From Robiginitomaculum_A sp036478535 (lineage in GTDB: Bacteria > Pseudomonadota > Alphaproteobacteria > Caulobacterales > Maricaulaceae): DNA of 64,000 bases. Positions within the stretch are counted from its first letter, which is position 1. Every line of letters begins with the position of its first letter. Both the position numbers and the translations under genes were made by a program. The stretch lies in assembly GCA_965224735.1 (NCBI GenBank), contig OZ245059.1, forward strand, positions 496,001 to 560,000, in the 5' to 3' direction. Below the pieces are notes generated by a model. It was not told the DNA's origin. It did not search any database and was given only the letters and a program-made list of their open reading frames with translations. Below are positions 54,076-62,012 of the stretch, in pieces.

Positions 54076-55850
54076 TGGTCTTCACCTTGCTCATGAGAAT
54101 CGGCACCAGAGAAATCAGCCGCAATTACATTATCAGATATAGGGATGCAATCTCTAAATTCAACGATAACGCCTGGGAAAAGTTGTTTTGCTTGCAAGAC
54201 AACAGGATGGTTTTCCTCATATTTTTTGCGCTGCTCTTTGCGGCATTGTGCCAGCTCTATCAGGCTGGGTTCGCCTTGCTCATTGTCTTCTTGACGCACT
54301 TCCCAAGGCCGGTTTGTCGCGCGGGTTAAATAAGTGCGCACACGCATTTCCAAGTTAGCAGGCGTATCGGGCGCGGGGCTAAAGATTAAGCGACCTGGTT
54401 CAAATGTAATTGGGCGCACAAATTTGCGAATATCATATTTGAGCTGGGTTTCAGTTTTAAGCATGCCAGCGACCAAATTTTCAAGGCTTTCGATCTGTAA
54501 TTTAGGCCGTGCCTGCGGGGCGGGTGTCAGGCTTAGAGCGGGCGCCGTGTTTTGCGGGCTCGTATTTGCTAACAATTGTGAAGATTGTGCGCTTGGGCTA
54601 TGTGTGCCGCTACTAGCCTCTTGTTTGCTTGCGGGCAAAGCATTGACAGCCTTGAGGTTTTCTAATATTTGCGCCGCTAGTTCTGGCGGCGGCAATTCGC
54701 CAGCAACACACAGGCGCAAAAGTGCCATTTCGCAAGCCGCCAGTGGATCAGGCGCTGTGCGCACATCGGCGTAAGACTTTAAGAGCATTTCCCAATTGCG
54801 CGTGATTTGCCCCATGGTTAAAAGTTCAGCAGTTTCAAAAATTCGCGCGGCCATATCAGGAGTAGCATCAAAATTGCAGTCCTTGCCTAAGGCTTTGGCG
54901 CGAGAAACTTCGTGGCAAATATCGAGTAAGTCGCGAATGATTATAACAGGATCAGCGCCATCCGCGTATTGCGCCCGCACTTCGCTAAGCGCTGCTTTGG
55001 TATCCCCTTTTGCAGCCATAGAAAAAAGGTCAAGCACCCGAGAGCGATCCGCGAGACCTAGCATAGAGCGAACATCTTCGGCGCTTACTTCGTTGTCATC
55101 ATCGGTGTTCAAAGCATGCACAATCGCTTGGTCTAGAAAAGAAAGTGCGTCGCGTACAGAGCCTTCAGCGGCACGCGCGATTAAGGTAAGCCCCGCTTGG
55201 GAAATGTTGGCCCCTTCTTTCTTGCAAATATTTTTCAAATGCGCCGTCAATGGCCCAACTTCAATACGGCGCAAATCAAAACGCTGGCAACGCGAGAGCA
55301 CCGTGATCGGAATTTTACGAATTTCTGTTGTCGCGAAAATAAACTTGGCGTGATCTGGCGGTTCTTCCAAAGTTTTAAGCAGCGCATTAAATGCTGCTGC
55401 TGAGAGCATATGTACTTCGTCAATAATATAGACTTTATAGCGCGCTGACACAGGAGCGTAGCGGACACTATCTAAAATTTCACGAATATCGCCTACGCCT
55501 GTTCGGGACGCTGCGTCCATTTCCATCACATCCATATGGGCGGTTTTATTGATAGCATCGCAATGCGTGCCTGGCGGATTTAAAACGACACTTGGGCCGC
55601 TATGATCATCACTTTCGTAATTAAGGGCGCGCGCTAAAAGCCGGGCCGTTGTGGTCTTGCCAACGCCGCGCACCCCTGTGAGCATAAAAGCATGGGCGAC
55701 ACGGCCAGTTTCAAACGCATTGGTTAAGGTTTTAACCAATGCCTCTTGCCCAATCATATCTTCAAAAACCTGCGGCCGATATTTGCGCGCTAAAACTTGG
55801 TAGTTTTTACCTGTGGCGGTTTTTGTGCTGGAATCGGTTTTATCGTGCAT
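54072..55850 (-). CDS. dnaX: DNA polymerase III subunit gamma/tau
   Basis: Clamp-loader ATPase, 592 residues. RPQVFEDMIGQEALVKTL, Walker A GVRGVGKTTTARLLARAL, MEMDAASRTGVGDIREILDS, Walker B VYIIDEVHMLSAAAFNALL, sensor region FIFATTEIRKIPITVLSRCQ. The zinc module present in many DnaX proteins is degenerate: only the Cys of GTHCDAI is seen, as in other alphaproteobacteria. The C-terminal third is the tau-type tail. No frameshift signal was looked for in detail. Transcribed ahead of ybaB. Confidence 0.96.
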   Translation of the reverse strand: MHDKTDSSTKTATGKNYQVLARKYRPQVFEDMIGQEALVKTLTNAFETGRVAHAFMLTGVRGVGKTTTARLLARALNYESDDHSGPSVVLNPPGTHCDAINKTAHMDVMEMDAASRTGVGDIREILDSVRYAPVSARYKVYIIDEVHMLSAAAFNALLKTLEEPPDHAKFIFATTEIRKIPITVLSRCQRFDLRRIEVGPLTAHLKNICKKEGANISQAGLTLIARAAEGSVRDALSFLDQAIVHALNTDDDNEVSAEDVRSMLGLADRSRVLDLFSMAAKGDTKAALSEVRAQYADGADPVIIIRDLLDICHEVSRAKALGKDCNFDATPDMAARIFETAELLTMGQITRNWEMLLKSYADVRTAPDPLAACEMALLRLCVAGELPPPELAAQILENLKAVNALPASKQEASSGTHSPSAQSSQLLANTSPQNTAPALSLTPAPQARPKLQIESLENLVAGMLKTETQLKYDIRKFVRPITFEPGRLIFSPAPDTPANLEMRVRTYLTRATNRPWEVRQEDNEQGEPSLIELAQCRKEQRKKYEENHPVVLQAKQLFPGVIVEFRDCIPISDNVIAADFSGADSHEQGEDQ

Positions 55851-56054
55851 GAGCGCCTTATACCCCGAGTCACAATAAAGCGCTAGGCCGTTTAAGGTCT
55901 TTTTGATTGATATTTTTTGCTCGTGCCTTTGCTTTGTAATTTCACAAAACCTTTCAGGTTTGGGAGGGAGGGGAGTATAAACAGGCTTGACCTTACAGCT
56001 CCTTTGAGCGCAAAAGATTACCTTTCAAGCCTGTGCCTTTTAAGGAGTGTAAAT

Positions 56055-56873
56055 ATGAGTGAAAGAAGAGTAGTTATCGTCACGGGCGGCGCGCGCGGCA
56101 TTGGCTATGCTTGCGTCAGGCGATTTTTTGAAGATGGTGATAATGTCGTTATTGCTGATCAGGGTAAAGAGGCGGGCGAGGCAGCATTAAAAAAACTGGG
56201 TGCTGATAAAGACAGGGTGATTTTTGTGTCTTGCGACGTTTCTGATAAGCTTGCTGTGCATAATTTAATTGCCCAAACTCTTAGCGTCTTTGGCCGCATT
56301 GATGTCTTGGTCAATAATGCTGGGATTGTTATTAAGGGTGGCGTTTTGACACTAAACGCTGATGAATTCGACAAAGTGCTGTCTGTAAACTTACGCGGCG
56401 CATTTTTGGTATCGCAGGCCGTGGCTAAACATATGGTGGGCGAAATAGAAAATGCTGATGATCGGTCTGGCACGCGCAAAACGCTTTATGCAATTATTAA
56501 TATGTCGTCAGTAAATGCCAAAGTAGCGATCGCTGATATTTTGGCTTATGAAGTTTCCAAAGGCGGGCTCAATCAATTAACCAAGGGGATGGCGATTGAA
56601 CTAGCGCCTTACGGCATAAGGGTAAATGCCATTGGCCCTGGCAGTATTAACACCGATATGTTAGCGGGAGTTACCGAAAACGAAACGACGCTTGGTATGA
56701 TACATTCGCGCACCCCTTTGGGGCGGATTGCGCACCCAGACGAGGTCGCTAGCGTTGCTGCATTCCTTGCGTCCAAAGACGCAAGTTATGTGACGGGGGA
56801 GTGTATATATGTAGATGGTGGCCGTTTGGCACTGAATTATATTATGCCGCCAAAATCTACTGTTGCAGACTAA
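56055..56873 (+). CDS. Short-chain dehydrogenase/reductase
   Basis: A 272-residue classical SDR. Rossmann motif TGGARGIG near residues 10-17, NNAG at about 90, active-site Ser in NMSSVNAKVAI and YEVSK for the Tyr-x3-Lys pair, then GIRVNAIGPGSINTDM. The coenzyme may be NAD (Asp in IADQ after beta2). Substrate unknown. The ATG at 56055 has AAGGAG upstream; the longer upstream frame is not used. It converges with the DUF1013 gene. Confidence 0.92.
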   Translation: MSERRVVIVTGGARGIGYACVRRFFEDGDNVVIADQGKEAGEAALKKLGADKDRVIFVSCDVSDKLAVHNLIAQTLSVFGRIDVLVNNAGIVIKGGVLTLNADEFDKVLSVNLRGAFLVSQAVAKHMVGEIENADDRSGTRKTLYAIINMSSVNAKVAIADILAYEVSKGGLNQLTKGMAIELAPYGIRVNAIGPGSINTDMLAGVTENETTLGMIHSRTPLGRIAHPDEVASVAAFLASKDASYVTGECIYVDGGRLALNYIMPPKSTVAD

Positions 56874-56883
56874 AAAACTTTGC

Positions 56884-57567
56884 TTAGGAGTTTGGCTCAG
56901 AGGGTTTAAACAAACTTTCAAGCGTATGCTCTTTTGCAGGCGCCTCGGACTCTAGGCCTAGTGTTGGTGCGTCTTGAGCAGGCGCTAAGCTTTCGCCTGT
57001 TTCTTTAGTGGTTTCACCTTGTCGTTTGGCCAGTTTGTTTGCAGCCTTTTTAACAATTTCGTCAAGATCAAGCTGGCGGCACAGACCAAGGGAAACAGGA
57101 TCTGTCGGGTTGATCGTTGCCGTTTTCCAATGCGTGCGGTCGCGAATAGATTTAATAGTGGGTTTTGTTGTTCCTATAAGTTTGGAAATTTGTGCGTCCG
57201 TAATTTCTGGGTGATTGCGTACAATCCAGGCAATAGCATCTGGACGGTCTTGCCTGCGCGAAAGCGGTGTATAACGCGGAACGCGGCGTCTCGTCTTTTT
57301 GTTACTGCCGCGACTTGGATCATGATCATAGCTAACTGGTTTCATTTGGTATTTAGCATCCCTTTCGGCGGTTTCGAGTTCCACGCGCGTGACTTGCCCG
57401 TTTGAGATCGGGTCAGCACCGCGAATGCCTGCGGCAACATCGCCGTCGGCTATACCATTGACTTCCAATATATGGAGATCGCAAAAAATAGAAATTTGCT
57501 CAAATGTAAGAGCCGTGTTGTCAATTAACCAAACGGCTGTTGCTTTAGGCATTAAAATTTTGCTCAT
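56884..57567 (-). CDS. DUF1013 family protein (putative cell-cycle transcriptional regulator, TrcR-like)
   Basis: A 227-residue protein of the alphaproteobacterial DUF1013 family. It starts MPKATAVWLIDNTALTFEQI, has DGDVAAGIRGADPISNGQVT, a basic linker, and a helix-turn-helix-like AIAWIVRNHPEITDAQISKL followed by IGTTKPTIKSIRDRTHW. Family members are annotated in some genomes as cell-cycle transcriptional regulators; direct targets are poorly known. The C-terminal 45 residues are disordered. An intrinsic-terminator-like hairpin lies 57 bases upstream of the ATG on the same strand, suggesting leader control. Confidence 0.88.
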   Translation of the reverse strand: MSKILMPKATAVWLIDNTALTFEQISIFCDLHILEVNGIADGDVAAGIRGADPISNGQVTRVELETAERDAKYQMKPVSYDHDPSRGSNKKTRRRVPRYTPLSRRQDRPDAIAWIVRNHPEITDAQISKLIGTTKPTIKSIRDRTHWKTATINPTDPVSLGLCRQLDLDEIVKKAANKLAKRQGETTKETGESLAPAQDAPTLGLESEAPAKEHTLESLFKPSEPNS

Positions 57568-57623
57568 ATCATCCTCCGATGGCCTGAATTTTCCTTATCT
57601 GTTAAGGGTGTTTTTACAGGCAC

Positions 57624-57646
57624 TAAAAAACCCCGCTCGGCGGGGC
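57624..57646 (-). terminator. Terminator-like hairpin in the leader of the DUF1013 gene
   Basis: On the minus strand CCCCGC-CGA-GCGGGG is followed by six T, a strong intrinsic terminator. No minus-strand gene is seen to its right, so it terminates either a short untranslated transcript (a promoter-like TTGCAA-17-TAGTTA lies about 70 bases upstream of it) or the leader of the DUF1013 mRNA. Confidence 0.8.
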
Positions 57647-57764
57647 TAAATCTGGTAGTTTGTCGCCAAACCGCTCATTAAGACTTAACTAAGCCTTTTT
57701 GTGAAGATTTGCAAGAGGTATTGGTTATTTCTTGGATGTTTATCCTAATGTGCGCTTATAAGGG

Positions 57765-57902
57765 GTGAAATTATTTTGGAGTTTTTCAGTGCAGCAACTT
57801 ACAGAGCGGATAATAATTCTGAAAACAGAGCTTGTACGGGTACAGGCTGCACTTGATAAAAAAGCATCGGAACTATCGGCTGCGAAAAGTTTTTTTAAGT
57901 AA
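57765..57902 (+). CDS. DUF1192-like small protein
   Basis: A 45-residue frame reads FSVQQLTERIIILKTELVRV then QAALDKKASELSAAKSFFK. This matches the C-terminal half of DUF1192 proteins (LSVEEL-ERI-LL-E--RL--, ending AA---FF). The family is a short coiled coil found next to rcdA/DUF1465 genes in alphaproteobacteria, as here (125 bases upstream of rcdA). Start is uncertain: GTG 57765 keeps the SV-QL segment, while GTG 57789 has GGAG 8 bases upstream and gives 37 residues. The usual N-terminal part is missing, so it may be trimmed. Confidence 0.6.
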   Translation: MKLFWSFSVQQLTERIIILKTELVRVQAALDKKASELSAAKSFFK

Positions 57903-58027
57903 TCTTGAAAATTGGCGTGAGGATTGCACGAGTTCCCACAACACAGCTATTTTGATACACTAGCTTATTTTGACATTAAGGCCCCAGTCGGGCTAAATAG
58001 ATCTGGACGAACAAAAACGGAGTTAAT

Positions 58028-58606
58028 ATGACAGATATTACGGGGCAGGCGAAAAAAAATGCAAGATTTGATACACTCAGCCCTCAGGCTGAAGCTCGCT
58101 TGCTTGAGTTTACGGCTTCTGAACTTTTTGCCAAAACCTTCCGTGAAGGTATGGATTTGGTCGAAGAAGTAGCCGCTTATTTGGACGGGCCAGGGCGTCA
58201 GGACAGCAAAAAACTAGGCCGCAATGACGCGCTCACCTATGCCTCGCAAAGCATGCGTCTCACGACGCGCCTGATGCAAGTGGCCTCTTGGCTATTGGTA
58301 CAGCGCGCTCTCAAAGAGGGGGAAATGAGCGGGGCTGAAGCGCGGCAGGATAAATACCGCCTAGTGCCCGAAAATGTTTCACAAACCAATGCGCAAAAAC
58401 CCCTGAAAGAATATGCCCGTAGCTTGCCTGCCTTATTGCTTGATTTGCTGGCGCGTTCTAGTTCTCTGTATGAGAGGATTATTCGTCTTGACAGAAGTCT
58501 TTACGGCACCATAGCCGCGCAAACAGGCAATACGGTTGCAGATCAAATTAACCGTTTAGAAGCTGCATTTTCAAAAATACAAGGGGTTGTCCCAGATAAC
58601 GCATAA
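58028..58606 (+). CDS. rcdA: RcdA (DUF1465) adaptor of CtrA degradation
   Basis: A 192-residue helical protein with FAKTFREGMDLVEEVAAYLD, ASQSMRLTTRLMQVASWLLV and the C-terminal RSSSLYERIIRLDRSLYG, which match RcdA. In Caulobacter it bridges CpdR-primed ClpXP and PopA to degrade the master regulator CtrA at the cell pole. The last residues (GVVPDNA and the stop) are encoded by the left end of an IS1595 element inserted at 58581, so the natural C-terminus has been replaced. The conserved core is complete. Confidence 0.9.
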   Translation: MTDITGQAKKNARFDTLSPQAEARLLEFTASELFAKTFREGMDLVEEVAAYLDGPGRQDSKKLGRNDALTYASQSMRLTTRLMQVASWLLVQRALKEGEMSGAEARQDKYRLVPENVSQTNAQKPLKEYARSLPALLLDLLARSSSLYERIIRLDRSLYGTIAAQTGNTVADQINRLEAAFSKIQGVVPDNA

Positions 58607-59320
58607 TTATGTGTTATAGAGGGCAGTATGAGAAAGAGCAGATTAAGTCAGTATAAACAGAGACGTTTAGTTGAGCATTTTGTTGCTGGAACGACGGCGC
58701 GTTGCGCGGCCCACCTTTGCGGGGTTAATCGTAAATCAGCGGCTTATTATTTCCACCGTTTGCGCGAGATTATTGCCTTCGAGTTGGAGCTGATGGAACA
58801 AGAGGTTTTCTGCGGCAAGATCGAAGTAGACGAAAGCTATTTTGGCGGCAAACGCAAAGGTAAGCGTGGACGTGGCGCGGGCGGTAAAGTTCCCGTATTT
58901 GGGCTGTTAAAGCGCGGCGGCAAGGTCTACACCAAGATTATTTCGAATGCCTCTTCCAAGGTTTTATACCCTATCATAGAGCGCAAGGTAGTGCCCGATA
59001 GCATCGTTTATAGCGGCTGCTGGCGCGGATATAATGTGCTCGATACGTCAGAGTTCAAACGCTACCGGATCAACCATTCAAAACTGTTCGCCAACGGGCA
59101 CAATCACATCAATGGTATCGAGAATTTCTACCCAAAGGGCATAAATTCCACCAAGCTAAGCGTCATATGCGCAAATTTAATGGTGTACCAAAAGCCCATT
59201 TTGGCCTATATTTAAAGGAATGTGAGTGACGTTTTAACAACAGTGACCCACTGACACAAAAAAGATTGTTAAATCAGCGGGTTAAGAAGTATTTGACATA
59301 GTTATCTGGGACAACCCCTT
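58581..59320 (+). mobile_element. IS1595-family (ISXO2-like) element, inactivated
   Basis: Perfect 20-base inverted repeats, AAGGGGTTGTCCCAGATAAC, lie at 58581-58600 and 59301-59320. The flanks AAAAATAC and AAAAATAA form an 8-bp target duplication with one change. The element begins inside the 3' end of rcdA and ends 68 bases before lptC. A subterminal hairpin (58594-58618) precedes its broken transposase gene. Confidence 0.92.
58628..59268 (+). pseudogene. IS1595-family transposase, broken
   Basis: The frame starts MRKSRLSQYKQRRLVEHFVA and carries KIEVDESYFGGKRKGKRGRG (catalytic Asp) and HINGIENF (catalytic Glu). Three faults are seen: YSGCWRGYN has Gly where the second catalytic Asp belongs (family VYSD-WRGYN); an insertion near 59135-59155 shifts the frame so that QAKRHMRKFNGVPKAHFGL appears only in another frame; and a TGA at 59227-59229 replaces the Trp of ECEWRFN. 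It cannot make a working enzyme. Confidence 0.88.
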
Positions 59321-59388
59321 AAAAATAATTAAAAACCTGCATTCATATATCGCGTCAAGCACGGTTTTACGCTATAAATTAGGGCTAA

Positions 59389-60558
59389 ATGAGTACAATA
59401 AACACATTACATGAGGCCAATCATGCATTGGATTTGTGGGAGCCCCGCCGAGTTCTCACCTTGGACGCTGCGCGCAAGCATTCTGCGCGGGTTGGGTTTG
59501 TGCGGAAAATTCTTTTGGGATTATGCGCACTTATCCTTGCCGTTCTTATTTATTTTTTCCTCAAGACAAGCAAGCACAGCCCCGCACCGACACCCCAAGC
59601 CTATGCGGTTAAAATGGTCAACCCAACCTATAAAGGTCGTATGTCCGATGGGGAGCCATACCGCTTGAGCGCAGATTTTGCTACGCGCAATACACAAACG
59701 CCAGAAATCGTAGAACTGGAGCGCCCAATTTTACATTTTGTCAATCAGAGCGGGGCATTAGAGTTAGGAACGACTCCTAGTGAGAGTACAATATTAGCTT
59801 ATTACGGGCTTTTTAATAATGCAAAACAAATCATAGAACTTGAAAAAAATGTGCATATTACAATGGCAGACGGCAATGTTTGCCTCACGTCCCATACGCG
59901 CCTTTTTCTTCAAGCAAAGCGCGCTGAAGGCGATAAGGCGATTGATTGCATGGGCGCATTTGGGCAAGCAAGCGGTAATGCTTATGAGATTAATCAACAG
60001 TATACCGAGTTCGTTTTCAAAAATGGCATGAATGCACAGCTTATATCAAAATCACCACCGCAAACAAACACAAATTTGCGTGGATCAAATTCTGCAAGCA
60101 ATGCGCCAAGCGTTCTTTCTTTTGGCGGCGATGCACCCATAGATATCCTCGCGCAAAAGGCCGTCTATAAAGGGTCAATAATACTACTCAGCGGCTCGGC
60201 GCACATCACCCAAGGCGAAGCTGAAATCTTTGCTGATAGTATAGACGTATTCAGGACAGAACTGCCCCCTGCGCTTGAACAAGGGAAATATGGCGATATA
60301 AACAAGTTAGTCGCCGTTGGCGGTTTTAAATATGTCGGCAAACAAAATACCATTACAGGCGATAAAGGGGTTTACGAACAGGATAAAAATATTATCACTG
60401 TAACAGGGAATGTTGTTTTTTCGCAAAATAATAACGATTTTGTGGGTAGTGATGAATTGATCTATGATTTAACCACCAAAAGCATGCGCTTTGCAGGCAA
60501 ATGCTTGGGGGAAAAATGCAAAGACAGCGACCGCGTCGCTGTTGTTACTGGTAACTAA
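59389..60558 (+). CDS. lptC: LptC with an extra C-terminal LptA-like domain
   Basis: LptC is the inner-membrane bitopic protein that passes LPS from LptB2FG to LptA. Residues 38-58 form the membrane anchor (ILLGLCALILAVLIYFFLKT), followed by the LptC beta-jellyroll (VKMVNPTYKGRMSDGEPYRL and following). At 389 residues it is about twice the normal length. The second half (from about 240: IDILAQKAVYKGSIILLSGS, NTITGDKGVYEQDKNIITVT, DELIYDLTTKSMRF) is an OstA/LptA-like domain that resembles the neighbouring lptA, including a shared GxCxGxKC ending. ATG has AGGG upstream. The IS1595 element ends 68 bases before it, so its promoter may be displaced. Confidence 0.88.
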   Translation: MSTINTLHEANHALDLWEPRRVLTLDAARKHSARVGFVRKILLGLCALILAVLIYFFLKTSKHSPAPTPQAYAVKMVNPTYKGRMSDGEPYRLSADFATRNTQTPEIVELERPILHFVNQSGALELGTTPSESTILAYYGLFNNAKQIIELEKNVHITMADGNVCLTSHTRLFLQAKRAEGDKAIDCMGAFGQASGNAYEINQQYTEFVFKNGMNAQLISKSPPQTNTNLRGSNSASNAPSVLSFGGDAPIDILAQKAVYKGSIILLSGSAHITQGEAEIFADSIDVFRTELPPALEQGKYGDINKLVAVGGFKYVGKQNTITGDKGVYEQDKNIITVTGNVVFSQNNNDFVGSDELIYDLTTKSMRFAGKCLGEKCKDSDRVAVVTGN

Positions 60559-60598
60559 TCGGGACGAATTCCCAAACAGAATAAAGGACACTAAGGGC

Positions 60599-61138
60599 AT
60601 GAAAATTATTAAACCGCTTTTAAACTTGACAACGTTTTGGGCAACTTTAATGCTCATGTCGACAAATGCCTATGCACAGTTTTCTTCCGCTGGTGAAGGA
60701 CCAATAAGCATTTTTGCCGATAATATGATTTCCGAAGGGAAGAAAACAACGCTCACTGGCGGCGTTGACGTCCGCCAAGGCGATACCCGCGTACTTGCAG
60801 ATAAAATGGTCATAACCTCCACGGATGGCACCAATTTTCAAGGCCGTAATTTTTCCCGTGTTGAGGCTATTGGTAATTTTTATTACATTACCAAAGACCA
60901 AGAAATGCGGGGCAAAAAAAGCATTTACACAAAATCAAATGATACATTTGTTGTAATGGGTGACGTTATTTTAAAACAAGCGGACGGCAGTATCGTAACT
61001 GGAAACAAGCTCTATTATAACCTTACCACAGAAAAATCCCGTGTGGTTGGCACTTGTGAAGGCCGTAAATGTGGATCCAGGGGCCGGGTTAATATATTGA
61101 TTAATAACTCCAAGAAAAAGAGTAGCGCCAGCAATTAA
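60599..61138 (+). CDS. lptA: LPS-transport periplasmic protein LptA
   Basis: A 179-residue periplasmic bridge protein for LPS. Signal peptide to about residue 22 (TNAYA|QFSS), then the OstA fold: ISIFADNMISEGKKTTLTGG, VRQGDTRVLADKMVITS, QEMRGKKSIYTKSNDTFVVM and NKLYYNLTTEKSRVVGTCEG. It ends in a basic tail. The ATG at 60599 has AAGGGC upstream; a longer frame into lptC is not needed. Lies 40 bases after lptC and just before lptB. Confidence 0.93.
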   Translation: MKIIKPLLNLTTFWATLMLMSTNAYAQFSSAGEGPISIFADNMISEGKKTTLTGGVDVRQGDTRVLADKMVITSTDGTNFQGRNFSRVEAIGNFYYITKDQEMRGKKSIYTKSNDTFVVMGDVILKQADGSIVTGNKLYYNLTTEKSRVVGTCEGRKCGSRGRVNILINNSKKKSSASN

Positions 61139-61141
61139 TCT

Positions 61142-61903
61142 ATGAGTGATCTAAGCCAGAATACTCCCACACTATCTGGATCACAAACTGGTCTAGTTGC
61201 AACTGGTATCGGCAAGTCCTATAAGGGGCGCGAGGTGGTTAAAGGCATCACCCTGTCCGTGCGGCGCGGGGAAATTGTCGCCCTCATGGGGCCGAACGGG
61301 GCAGGCAAAACCACCAGTTTTTACATAATTATGGGTCTTATCGAAGCTGACAAAGGCACAATTTGTCTTGATGGACAAGACATTACCACCTTGCCGATGT
61401 ATCAACGTGCCCGTCTTGGCGTTGGCTATTTACCGCAAGAAGAAAGTATTTTCAGAGGGCTTTCGGTTGAAGACAATATCCGCGCCGTGGTTGAACTTGC
61501 TGAAAAAGACAAAACCAAATGGGCGGGCAATGTCGATGCGCTTTTAGGCGAGCTTAACATTGAGCATATTCGCAAAAGCCCCGCGTTGGCCCTCTCGGGC
61601 GGAGAGCGCCGCCGCGTCGAAATCGCCCGCGCCCTCGCCTCACGCCCTTCTTTTATCTTGCTTGATGAACCTTTTACGGGTATAGATCCTATTGCTATCA
61701 ATGATATTTCCGAGCTGATACGGTATTTAAAAAAACGCGGCATAGGAATTTTAATCACAGATCATCGCGTGCGCGAGACCTTGGATATTGTCGACCGCGC
61801 TTCGATTATGTTCCAAGGTGATGTGCTTTTTGAAGGTACGCCTGAGGAAATTCGCGCTAACAAAGATGTACGCCGCGTTTATCTAGGTGAAAAATACAGC
61901 TAA
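61142..61903 (+). CDS. lptB: LPS export ABC ATPase LptB
   Basis: A 253-residue ATPase that drives LPS extraction with LptFG. Walker A GPNGAGKTTSFYIIMGL, Q-loop YLPQEESIFRGLSVEDN, signature LSGGERRRVEIARAL, Walker B FILLDEPFTGIDPIA and the H-loop ITDHRVRETLDIVDRA are all diagnostic for LptB. It starts 3 bases after lptA and precedes rpoN, the standard order. Confidence 0.97.
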   Translation: MSDLSQNTPTLSGSQTGLVATGIGKSYKGREVVKGITLSVRRGEIVALMGPNGAGKTTSFYIIMGLIEADKGTICLDGQDITTLPMYQRARLGVGYLPQEESIFRGLSVEDNIRAVVELAEKDKTKWAGNVDALLGELNIEHIRKSPALALSGGERRRVEIARALASRPSFILLDEPFTGIDPIAINDISELIRYLKKRGIGILITDHRVRETLDIVDRASIMFQGDVLFEGTPEEIRANKDVRRVYLGEKYS

Positions 61904-62012
61904 TTTATAAATTAGCGCTCGTTTTAGTAATTTGACAACTTCTCTTTAAGGAGAAACTGTTACAGCAAGCCAAACTATGCCAAGTTTGGGGTCAATCGGG
62001 TGAGGAATTTTT

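Noticed and set aside
55060..55220. Loss of zinc ligands in DnaX as a novelty
   Set aside because: The reduced GxHC motif is, to my knowledge, usual in alphaproteobacterial DnaX proteins, so it is not reported as unusual.
55851..56054. SRP RNA (ffs) near dnaX
   Set aside because: The conserved GGUCAGGNCCGGAAGG-type core is absent on both strands in this gap.
55917..56054. N-terminal extension of the SDR gene
   Set aside because: The 46 extra residues resemble no SDR leader, while ATG 56055 has a strong AAGGAG and starts the Rossmann fold correctly.
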